The translations under genes were made by a program, and so were the position numbers. The notes under the pieces are model-generated. The model was not told where the DNA came from, made no database searches, and worked only from the letters and a program-made list of their open reading frames with translations. From assembly GCA_900553145.1 (NCBI GenBank), contig USCL01000148.1:1-9220 (forward strand): a stretch of DNA of 9,220 nt, given 5' to 3'. Shown here piece by piece: positions 1 to 4,865 of this stretch (position 1 is the stretch's first letter; the number at the start of each line of letters is the position of its first letter). The stretch comes from an uncultured Desulfovibrio sp. (GTDB lineage Bacteria; Desulfobacterota; Desulfovibrionia; Desulfovibrionales; Desulfovibrionaceae).

Positions 1-285
1 GGCACGGCGGAGGAGGCGATCCGGCGTTTTCCCGCCAACGTAAACGTGGCGGTCAGCCTCGGCTTGGCCGGGCTCGGTTTTTCGCGCACACAGGTACGGC
101 TGTTCGCGGACCCCTGCGCAGCCGGAACCCTGCATCACATTTCGGCCCGGGCTGGGGACTGCACGCTGGAAACCATTACCCGCCCGGCCCCGCTGCCGCA
201 GAATCCCCGCAGTTCGGCGCTCGCCATGCATTCGGTCCCCGCACTGCTGCGGGGACTTTCCGCCAATCCGAAAGTGGCGGGATGA
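1..285 (+). CDS. nadX: Aspartate dehydrogenase, C-terminal part (5' end outside window)
   Basis: The frame is open from the first base to TGA at 283-285, giving the last 94 residues. The visible part fits the C-terminal (DUF108) domain of L-aspartate dehydrogenase. It has the FPANVNVA segment (residues 10-17; family FPxNxNVA), an LAGLG turn, the VRLFADP segment (32-38; family RxxADP), a following His (residue 45) that aligns with the position usually given as the catalytic His, and an NPRSSALA segment near the end (family NPKTSxLA). Family members oxidise or form L-aspartate with NAD(P)H and supply iminoaspartate for NAD synthesis, or handle aspartate and ammonia in the cytoplasm. The nucleotide-binding domain is upstream of the window and was not seen. 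The stop lies 78 bases before the OsmC-family gene on the same strand, with no terminator between, so co-transcription is possible. Similar domains occur in some other dinucleotide-dependent enzymes, so the exact substrate is not proven. Confidence 0.8.
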   Translation, partial: GTAEEAIRRFPANVNVAVSLGLAGLGFSRTQVRLFADPCAAGTLHHISARAGDCTLETITRPAPLPQNPRSSALAMHSVPALLRGLSANPKVAG

Positions 286-363
286 CTGTTTTTCATGGAC
301 CCGGAAGCCGGATAGGAACACTCTGGAATCTCTCGCCATCCCACAACAAACAAGGAGTCAGCG

Positions 364-798
364 ATGTCCCAAAGCATACAGGTTTCGTTCGTTCAAGAAG
401 GCGACGTCTACACTGTCCATACGGGTTCCCCTGTCCTCAAGGATATTGTCATGGATTATACCGGGATCCCGGAAACGGAGCGGGGCGGCAATTCGTCGAC
501 GCTGCTTATCGCGGCGGCCCTGAGCTGTTTTTGCGGGAGCATCCGGGCCGCGCTCGTGGCTCGCGGAGTCCCGTTCCGCGCCATCCGGGCACAGGGAACC
601 GGAACCAAGGAACCCAATGAAGACGGCGCGATGCGCCTTGCGGCCATTGACATCGACGTGGCCGTTGATGTGGATGACGCCTACGCCCCCAAGGTGGAGC
701 ACTGCGCGAAGATCGTCAAGAATTGCCTCATCACCGCGTCGATCTTCGAAGGCATCAACGTTTCGCACCGCGTCCGCAAAGCTGGAGGTGCTGTATGA
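364..798 (+). CDS. OsmC/Ohr-family thiol peroxidase (144 aa)
   Basis: A soluble 144-residue protein, the usual size for OsmC/Ohr. The start is set by AAGGAG at 352-357, six bases before ATG. The RGGNSSTLLIAAALSCFCG stretch (40-58) is the family helix that carries the peroxidatic Cys, here C55. NCLITASI (120-127) aligns with the family CPxS motif and supplies C121 as the second Cys. The spacing of 66 residues is as in E. coli OsmC. C57 and C114 are extra cysteines. Family members reduce organic hydroperoxides through a Cys-Cys disulfide cycle, and Ohr/OsmC proteins are known to be re-reduced by lipoylated proteins and lipoamide dehydrogenase. The two following genes encode exactly such partners. 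The stop overlaps the lpdA start (ATGA), so translation is probably coupled. The subfamily (OsmC or YhfA-like) is not resolved, and a non-peroxidase role cannot be excluded. The usual Pro after the second Cys is Leu here. Confidence 0.85.
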   Translation: MSQSIQVSFVQEGDVYTVHTGSPVLKDIVMDYTGIPETERGGNSSTLLIAAALSCFCGSIRAALVARGVPFRAIRAQGTGTKEPNEDGAMRLAAIDIDVAVDVDDAYAPKVEHCAKIVKNCLITASIFEGINVSHRVRKAGGAV

Positions 799-2183
799 AA
801 CTGACCATTATCGGAGGGGGCCCCGGAGGATATACCGCGGCATTCGCCGCCGCGAAAGCCGGAGCCGAAGTTACCCTCATCGAGCGGGCCCATCTGGGCG
901 GGACATGCCTGCACACAGGCTGCATCCCGACGAAAACCCTGCGTTCCTCGGCGGATGCATTGGATACCGTCGCACGGCTCAAGGAATTCGGCATTGCCGG
1001 GGGCTGCGACGCGGTGCCGGACATGCCGGCCATCGTTGCCCGCAAACGCAAGGTGACGGCGACCCTGCAAACGGGGCTTGAAAAGGCCGCCGCGCAACTC
1101 AAAGTCCGTGTCGTGCGCGGCGAGGCGGCACTCGTCAATGCGGGGCTCGTCAAGGTTGCCTCCGCTGACGGCGATCTGGAGATCGCCGGGGATCGGGTCA
1201 TCCTCGCCCCCGGCTCCTCCCCGCTGGAATTGCCTTCGCTGCCGGTGGATCACCGGCTTATCCTGTCCAGTGACGACGCGCTGGAGCTGCAGGCGGTCCC
1301 CGAACATCTGGTCGTTGTGGGCGGCGGGGTTATCGGCTGCGAACTGGCCTTCATCTTCCGGGCTTTCGGGGCGAAGGTAACGGTCGTCGAAGGGCAGGGG
1401 CGTCTGCTCCCGCTGCCTTCCGTGGACGGCGAGATCAGCCGTTTGCTGCTCCGCGAAATGAAGAAAAAGGGGATTGCCGTGGAGCTGTCCCGTACGGTTT
1501 CCCGCGTGGCCCCGTGCGATGGCGGGGCTACCGTGGAGATCGCGCCTTTCCCGGCAGGGCCGGGCGACGCCCGCGTCCTGAGCGCGTCCGCCGTCTGCGT
1601 CACCGTGGGCCGGGTCCCGAATACGGCCGGGCTGGCCGGAGCCGGGATTGCGCTTGATCCGCGCGGGTGGATCGTCGTCGACGATGCATTGGAAACGTCG
1701 GTTCCCGGGGTTTATGCCATCGGCGACGTCACCGGCCCCCGGCGGATCATGCTGGCCCACATGGCGGTCGCCGAAGCGCACACGGCGGTCCATAACATCC
1801 TGCATCCCGAAAACAGGAAAAATCAACCGTACGCCGTCGTCCCGTCGGCTATTTTCACCTCCCCGGAAATCGGCGACGTGGGGTTGACGGAAGAACAAGC
1901 CCGCGAACAGGGCATGGCGGTGCGCACGGCGGTTTTCCAGTTCCGTGAACTCGGCAAAGCGCAGGCTATGGGCGCGCTTTCCGGGCTGTTCAAGATCGTT
2001 GCCGAAGAAGGCACGAGCAAACTCCTCGGCGTCCACATCGCCGGGGCGCACGCTTCGGATCTCATTGCCGAGGCCGCTCTTGCCCTCCAGAAGGGGTGTA
2101 CGGCGCGCGATCTTTTTGAAACCATCCATGCCCACCCGACCCTTTCGGAAGGGCTGTACGAAGCCGCCGGGATGCTCGCCTAG
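795..2183 (+). CDS. lpdA: Dihydrolipoyl dehydrogenase (E3 / L-protein)
   Basis: A complete 462-residue flavoprotein disulfide reductase, normal length for E3. The chosen ATG overlaps the upstream stop and has GGAGGT at 784-789, five bases away. It begins with the FAD dinucleotide fold GGGPGG (7-12), followed by the redox-active disulfide motif GGTCLHTGCIPTK (C38 and C43). The NAD-binding fold VVVGGGVIG is at 173-181, with an acidic residue (VVEG) ending the second strand, which favours NAD over NADP. The GVYAIGDV motif of the second FAD contact follows, and the dimerisation domain ends with HAHPTLSE, whose H447 and E452 form the catalytic dyad. It transfers electrons between NAD(H) and protein-bound dihydrolipoamide. 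With gcvH just downstream and an OsmC peroxidase just upstream, its partner is most likely the lipoyl-GcvH encoded here. It could also serve a glycine-cleavage or 2-oxoacid complex encoded elsewhere. Confidence 0.95.
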   Translation: MKLTIIGGGPGGYTAAFAAAKAGAEVTLIERAHLGGTCLHTGCIPTKTLRSSADALDTVARLKEFGIAGGCDAVPDMPAIVARKRKVTATLQTGLEKAAAQLKVRVVRGEAALVNAGLVKVASADGDLEIAGDRVILAPGSSPLELPSLPVDHRLILSSDDALELQAVPEHLVVVGGGVIGCELAFIFRAFGAKVTVVEGQGRLLPLPSVDGEISRLLLREMKKKGIAVELSRTVSRVAPCDGGATVEIAPFPAGPGDARVLSASAVCVTVGRVPNTAGLAGAGIALDPRGWIVVDDALETSVPGVYAIGDVTGPRRIMLAHMAVAEAHTAVHNILHPENRKNQPYAVVPSAIFTSPEIGDVGLTEEQAREQGMAVRTAVFQFRELGKAQAMGALSGLFKIVAEEGTSKLLGVHIAGAHASDLIAEAALALQKGCTARDLFETIHAHPTLSEGLYEAAGMLA

Positions 2184-2202
2184 CTCCCGTTTCCCTCAAC
2201 CA

Positions 2203-2230
2203 TGCCGCACACGGCCCGCCCGGTGCGGCA
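2203..2230 (+). other. Intercistronic hairpin between lpdA and gcvH
   Basis: TGCCGCAC (2203-2210) and GTGCGGCA (2223-2230) form a perfect 8-bp stem with a 12-base loop. It sits in the 63-base gap between lpdA and gcvH and ends just before the gcvH ribosome binding site GGAGG (2238-2242). No T-run follows, so it is not a standard terminator. It may protect or mark a processing point in the transcript and so adjust the GcvH:Lpd ratio. The role is an inference. Confidence 0.5.
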
Positions 2231-2246
2231 AACAGCCGGAGGCATC

Positions 2247-2636
2247 ATGAACCCGTTCGAATCCCTGAACCTTCCCGAAGAACTCGGCTACACGGCCCGC
2301 CACGTATGGGCCCGCAAGGACGGCGACACGCTGGTCATCGGCATCACGGACTTTGCGCAGGATCAGCTTGGCGAAGTCCTGTTCGTCGATCTGCCCGATG
2401 CGGGCGCTTCCTTTGGGGCCGACGACGAATTCGGGACGGTGGAATCCCTGAAGACCGTCAGCTCCCTGTACATGCCCGTAGCCGGGGAAGTGATCGAGCA
2501 TAATACGGCGCTTGAAGGCAAGCCCACGCTCGTGAACCTCAACTGCTATGCCGACGGCTGGATGCTCCGTATCCGGCCCACGGAAACGCCCTCCCTGATG
2601 ACCGCGACCGAGTACCGCAGCCAACTGGAAGGTTAG
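2247..2636 (+). CDS. gcvH: Glycine cleavage system H-type lipoyl carrier protein
   Basis: A 129-residue protein of normal GcvH length. The ATG at 2247 follows GGAGG at 2238-2242; an in-frame upstream ATG at 2202 lies in the hairpin and lacks a site. The N-terminal HVWARKDGDTLVIGITDFAQ (19-38) is the family H-W ... GIT-A-Q region. The lipoyl domain shows GEVLFVDLP (42-50) and FGTVESLKTVSSLYMP, where K69 is the lipoylated lysine (family ESVKA). The C-terminal DGWMLRIRP is also typical. GcvH normally carries the aminomethyl group between GcvP and GcvT and is re-oxidised by Lpd. No gcvP, gcvT or lipoate ligase gene lies in this window, so the gene may serve a glycine-cleavage complex encoded elsewhere, or act as the dithiol donor to the OsmC protein two genes upstream. 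It is the last gene before a strong terminator. Confidence 0.95.
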   Translation: MNPFESLNLPEELGYTARHVWARKDGDTLVIGITDFAQDQLGEVLFVDLPDAGASFGADDEFGTVESLKTVSSLYMPVAGEVIEHNTALEGKPTLVNLNCYADGWMLRIRPTETPSLMTATEYRSQLEG

Positions 2637-2656
2637 GGCCCACCCTCATGGAACGG

Positions 2657-2685
2657 AAACGCCGGGGAGTTTTCCCCGGCGTTTT
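2657..2685 (+). terminator. Intrinsic terminator of the nadX-osmC-lpdA-gcvH block
   Basis: AAACGCCGGGGA (2657-2668) pairs perfectly with TCCCCGGCGTTT (2673-2684) around a four-base loop (GTTT), and the stem runs into TTTT (2682-2685). It lies about 20 bases after the gcvH stop. A GC-rich 12-bp stem followed by T residues is a textbook rho-independent terminator. Confidence 0.93.
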
Positions 2686-2769
2686 CGTATTCCCTCCGCG
2701 CAGGCTTTCCCAGCCGTCGGCATGGCATCATGGTCATCCATCCTTTTCCATCATAGCGCTTGCGATCAG

Positions 2770-2811
2770 AAAAGCCCTCCGATTGTGCCATGAGGCGGAT
2801 CGGAGGGCTTT
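2770..2811. terminator. Bidirectional intrinsic terminator between convergent genes
   Basis: AAAGCCCTCCGAT (2771-2783) pairs with ATCGGAGGGCTTT (2799-2811), a perfect 13-bp stem. The 15-base loop can itself pair (GCC 2787-2789 with GGC 2794-2796). A-residues on the left (2770-2773) give a TTTT run when read on the minus strand, and TTT follows on the plus strand. It lies about 80 bases past the minus-strand tctC stop at 2890 and so most likely ends that transcript. It also backs up the gcvH terminator. The rest of the gap 2686-2889 holds nothing I recognise. Confidence 0.9.
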
Positions 2812-2889
2812 ATGCCGGAGGAAACTTTAGGGAACTTGGCTTTGCAGCAGGAGCGGTTCAGCACCCGGCAAGGGTTCCCCTCCCGAACG

Positions 2890-3846
2890 TTACTGGATCA
2901 ATCCTTGTTCCTTGAGGACGTTGTGGGCCTTTTCCTTTTCCTGCCGGATGATTTCGCCAAACGCCTTGCCATCCTTGTAGTAGGGGAGCAACCCGGCCCC
3001 GCGCACGCCAGCCTGATATTCAGGATCGGCACACACTTTGGCAAGCGCGGCTTCAAGGTAGGCCTGAGCTTCCGCAGGGAAATTCGGCGGGGTGGCGAGG
3101 CCGCGATACTTGGCGGACTCCAGCTTGTAGCCGAGTTCGTTCATGGTCGGCACGTCGGGGCACAGCTCATAGCGATCCTTGGTCGCGATGGCGAGGCCGC
3201 GCACGCCCTGCATGCGCAGGAAGTTGGACGTGGAGGCGAAATAGCAGTCCACTTCGCCGCCGAGCAGCGCCGGGGCCGCCTTGCTGCCGCCGGGATAGGG
3301 GACCTGCGTGAACTTCGCGCCGGTGAACTTTTCCACGTTCATGAGGAAGAGATGGTCACCGGTGAGCTTGCCCACGGTAGCGGCCTTCACCTTGCCGGGG
3401 TTGGCCTTGGCGTACTCGATCAGCTCTTTGAAGTTCTTGAACGGGCTCTTTTCGCTGACGATCAGGATATCAGGGTCAAAGACGAGGCAGCAAAGGGGAT
3501 TGAGCTGCTCGGTCTTGTACCCATGCTGCCCCTCGGGGCGCAGCATGGGCTGGAGCACGATGTGGGGCAGATCCACGCCGCCGATGTTGTAGCCGTCGGC
3601 CTTCGCGCCGATCAGCCATGTCCAGCCGATTTCGCCGCCCGCGCCCGCCTTGTAGGTCACGACGATGGGCTGGGGGATGACGCCCTTGGCGAACTTTTCA
3701 ATGAGCCGGTGGCTCAGGTCGCTGCCGCCGCCCGCGTTGAACGCGGTCATGAGCATGATCGGCTTTGCGGGATACTCCGCCGTCGCCGGAAGCGCGAGGC
3801 CAAGGCAAATTCCCAGGGCAAGCAGGGAAGCACAAAGTTTTTTCAT
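2890..3846 (-). CDS. TctC-type (Bug) periplasmic solute-binding protein, paralog 1
   Basis: A 318-residue binding protein of the tripartite tricarboxylate transporter (TTT) family. The start at 3846 has GAGGT at 3855-3851 and begins a signal peptide: MKK, a hydrophobic core, then ALPATA before EYP (cleavage near residue 23). A longer in-frame start at 4062 is rejected because it would run through the promoter. The mature protein opens with AKPIMLMTAFNAGGGSD (27-43), the first ligand loop of the family, followed by GGEIGW and GADGYNIGG-like segments. VPYPGGSKAA (182-191) is the second ligand loop. It is roughly 70% identical by eye to the TctC encoded at 6150, but differs in the second loop and in DCYFASTSN (200-208), so ligand preference may differ. 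It has no tctA/tctB of its own in the window and probably shares those encoded at 7163-9196. Its promoter carries the same GTCGAC motif as the enzyme-transporter operon. The ligand is unknown. Confidence 0.92.
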   Translation of the reverse strand: MKKLCASLLALGICLGLALPATAEYPAKPIMLMTAFNAGGGSDLSHRLIEKFAKGVIPQPIVVTYKAGAGGEIGWTWLIGAKADGYNIGGVDLPHIVLQPMLRPEGQHGYKTEQLNPLCCLVFDPDILIVSEKSPFKNFKELIEYAKANPGKVKAATVGKLTGDHLFLMNVEKFTGAKFTQVPYPGGSKAAPALLGGEVDCYFASTSNFLRMQGVRGLAIATKDRYELCPDVPTMNELGYKLESAKYRGLATPPNFPAEAQAYLEAALAKVCADPEYQAGVRGAGLLPYYKDGKAFGEIIRQEKEKAHNVLKEQGLIQ

Positions 3847-3880
3847 AACTACCTCGAAGATGGGTGATGAAACGATTATA

Positions 3881-3890
3881 TTGTCGACCG
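3881..3890. promoter_or_regulatory. Putative operator O1 (GTCGAC) downstream of tctC-1 -10
   Basis: TTGTCGACCG with the palindromic core GTCGAC at 3883-3888. It lies in the early transcribed region of the minus-strand promoter, a few bases past the predicted start near 3892. A repressor bound here would block initiation or clearance. The TNGT..AC half-site pattern resembles FadR/GntR-type operators, but no regulator gene is visible. Confidence 0.5.
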
Positions 3891-3898
3891 TTGACTGT

Positions 3899-3927
3899 AT
3901 TAAAACTCGGTCGACACATTGTGTCAA
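3899..3927 (-). promoter_or_regulatory. Sigma-70 promoter for minus-strand tctC
   Basis: Read on the minus strand: a perfect -35 TTGACA (3927-3922), a 17-base spacer, and -10 TTTAAT (3904-3899, five of six consensus bases). Transcription would start near 3892, about 45 bases before the tctC start codon. The spacer contains operator-like GTCGAC (3910-3915). Confidence 0.72.
3909..3916 (-). promoter_or_regulatory. Putative operator O2 (GTCGAC) in tctC-1 promoter spacer
   Basis: Core GTCGAC at 3910-3915. Read on the minus strand it is TGTCGACCGAGT, which matches 11 of 12 bases of the site at 4740-4751 (TGTCGACTGAGT) before the divergent operon. Its position between -35 and -10 is that of a repressor site. 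Confidence 0.55.
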
Positions 3928-3941
3928 GTGATCTTTATCAC
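3928..3941. promoter_or_regulatory. CRP/FNR-family-like site upstream of tctC-1 promoter
   Basis: GTGATCTTTATCAC has perfect GTGAT/ATCAC arms around four bases. Read on the minus strand with flanks it is TGTGATAAAGATCACT, matching 9 of 10 fixed positions of the E. coli CRP consensus (TGTGA-N6-TCACA). It also resembles an FNR or HcpR box. Its centre is about 42 bases upstream of the predicted start, the class II activator position, and it abuts the -35. Which CRP/FNR-family protein binds, if any, is unknown. Confidence 0.55.
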
Positions 3942-3947
3942 AACGGT

Positions 3948-3978
3948 AAAAAGATTCCGGGGACGATGCACGGAATCT
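3948..3978 (-). terminator. Minus-strand intrinsic-terminator-like hairpin
   Basis: AGATTCCG (3952-3959) and CGGAATCT (3971-3978) form a perfect 8-bp stem with an 11-base loop. On the minus strand the stem is followed directly by a run of T (A-run 3948-3952 on the plus strand). It lies just upstream of the tctC-1 regulatory region and would stop leftward transcripts arising in the gene-poor gap from running into tctC. No gene that it would terminate is evident. Confidence 0.5.
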
Positions 3979-4720
3979 GTCGGAAGTTGGCCGCTTAGAA
4001 CGGAATTGGGGAAAATTGGAGCCAAGGAACCGAAAAGCCATGAGGGACAAAACGTCTTCCAACGGATATCAGGGGACAAACCCATGAGCGGGGTTCCTGT
4101 TCCGGCGGGGCGGATTCCATGGCCCTTGTCTGCATAATCTTTTCAATGACATATAGTTATTGAATCTTTTTTCGTCAACAGGACATGCATACGGTTCTGG
4201 TATGGGCAGGCTTGATTTTCTGTTCCCGCTTGGAAAAAGGGAGGGGCCTTGGCTGGAATCCGCAGGGAACCCCGAAAAGGAACCGTGAGGCGACGGAAGG
4301 GGATTTGCGGGGGGGGGCGTCGGACACACCGGCCATGCCCCGGGCAGAGCCCCCAATGACGCAAAACAATATAGAGTTCAGTAAATAGTATGGTATAGGG
4401 AATATATAATGTTACTTATCCCCGAGAAGATCGGGATGCTGTCTCGTCTGGTCAGCGTGCCCTTGGGATGGTGCGTTGAGGCCCTCGGCTTTTCTGGAAG
4501 ATGGACGGAATCGGGGATCCTTCCCCGTCCGCTTAAGCAACGCCCCTTCCCTTTTTCGATGGTTCACGGATTCGAGGTTGCCGCTCTGAGGATTCTTAAT
4601 CGTTTCCACGAGGCGCGGACGGTGTGTTTTTGCTGTTTCTCGGGAATATGAACCGCCTCCAGTTTTGTCATAAAATCAAATGGATGCAAGAACATCCTTA
4701 ACGAAATGCGCGGTAGATCG
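3979..4720. other. Intergenic stretch of about 740 bases without a recognised gene
   Basis: I see no reading frame here with a recognisable protein family. The short frames on either strand (up to about 95 codons) have poor ribosome sites and no motifs. Contents noted: an AT-rich hairpin plus T-run (4142-4174), a nine-G run (4309-4317), an AT-rich island (about 4364-4415) that contains a perfect TATAAT (4405-4410) without a good -35, and a GC hairpin CGGGGA/TCCCCG (4512-4527). The gap separates two promoters that appear co-regulated and may be the remnant of a lost regulator gene, or may hold an undetected small RNA. Neither idea is supported by more than position. Confidence 0.4.
4142..4174 (+). 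other. AT-rich hairpin followed by T-run (possible small-RNA terminator or regulator site)
   Basis: TTCAATGAC (4142-4150) and GTTATTGAA (4156-4164) form a nine-pair stem (one G-U) with an ATATA loop, followed by TCTTTTTT (4165-4172). The layout is that of a plus-strand terminator, but no plus-strand gene precedes it and the stem is weak. It could end an unannotated short transcript, or be a palindromic protein-binding site. Confidence 0.35.
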
Positions 4721-4722
4721 AT

Positions 4723-4747
4723 TTTTTGTCGACTATTTTTGTCGACT
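4723..4747. promoter_or_regulatory. Tandem putative operators O3 and O4 (GTCGAC, 13-bp repeat)
   Basis: TTTTTGTCGACT occurs twice, 13 bases apart (GTCGAC cores at 4728-4733 and 4741-4746). The pair lies immediately upstream of the -35 at 4753. The second copy continues as TGTCGACTGAGT, nearly identical to O2 in the divergent tctC promoter. The pair could position a repressor dimer pair that loops to the third site at 4782-4787, or an activator. Confidence 0.58.
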
Positions 4748-4752
4748 GAGTA

Positions 4753-4781
4753 TTGACATGGCGTGTTTCTTTTCACATACT
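4753..4781 (+). promoter_or_regulatory. Sigma-70 promoter for the PLP enzyme-tctCAB operon
   Basis: A perfect -35 TTGACA (4753-4758), a 17-base spacer, and -10 CATACT (4776-4781, four of six consensus bases). The predicted start is near 4788, leaving a leader of about 78 bases. The strong -35, weak -10 and flanking operator motifs fit a regulated promoter. The spacer contains GTG-N8-CAC (4763-4776), a poor relative of the CRP-like box at 3928. Confidence 0.6.
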
Positions 4782-4788
4782 GTCGACG
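4781..4788. promoter_or_regulatory. Putative operator O5 (GTCGAC) at the start site
   Basis: TGTCGACG with core 4782-4787, directly after the -10 hexamer and overlapping the predicted transcription start. It is 41 bases (about four helical turns) from O4, so both could face the same side of the helix. The location suggests repression. Confidence 0.52.
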
Positions 4789-4865
4789 GATGACCAAATA
4801 AAAGCATCCATGACTGTTGTTCGTACATGAGAGGCGCCAAGCCTTTTCCACTCAGGAGGATTCAT

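Noticed and set aside
495..1682. GTCGAC hexamers inside osmC (495-500) and lpdA (1677-1682) as further operators
   Set aside because: Both lie within coding sequence flanked as CGTCGACG, without the leading T of the promoter copies and away from promoters, so they fit chance in GC-rich DNA.
681..2135. Long minus-strand open frame (484 codons) opposite lpdA
   Set aside because: Antisense shadow of a clearly conserved flavoprotein gene in GC-rich DNA; composition rich in Arg, Gly, His and Asp, and no family motif.
2812..3867. Plus-strand open frame (351 codons) opposite tctC-1, resembling part of the minus-strand frame opposite tctC-2
   Set aside because: The resemblance simply reflects that both are antisense to paralogous tctC genes. 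The sense strands have signal peptides, ribosome sites and family motifs.
3847..4062. N-terminal extension of tctC-1 to an upstream start
   Set aside because: It would bury the signal peptide 72 residues inside the protein and cross the promoter and operator sites. The start at 3846 has its own GAGGT site and signal peptide.
4309..4317. Run of nine G residues as a possible phase-variable tract
   Set aside because: It is not within a convincing gene or between promoter elements. Joining frames across it gave no recognisable protein, so slippage would have no visible target.
4409..4651. Small plus-strand frame of 80 codons starting in the AT-rich island
   Set aside because: No good ribosome site or family resemblance. 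The perfect TATAAT overlapping its start has no suitable -35 at the right distance.
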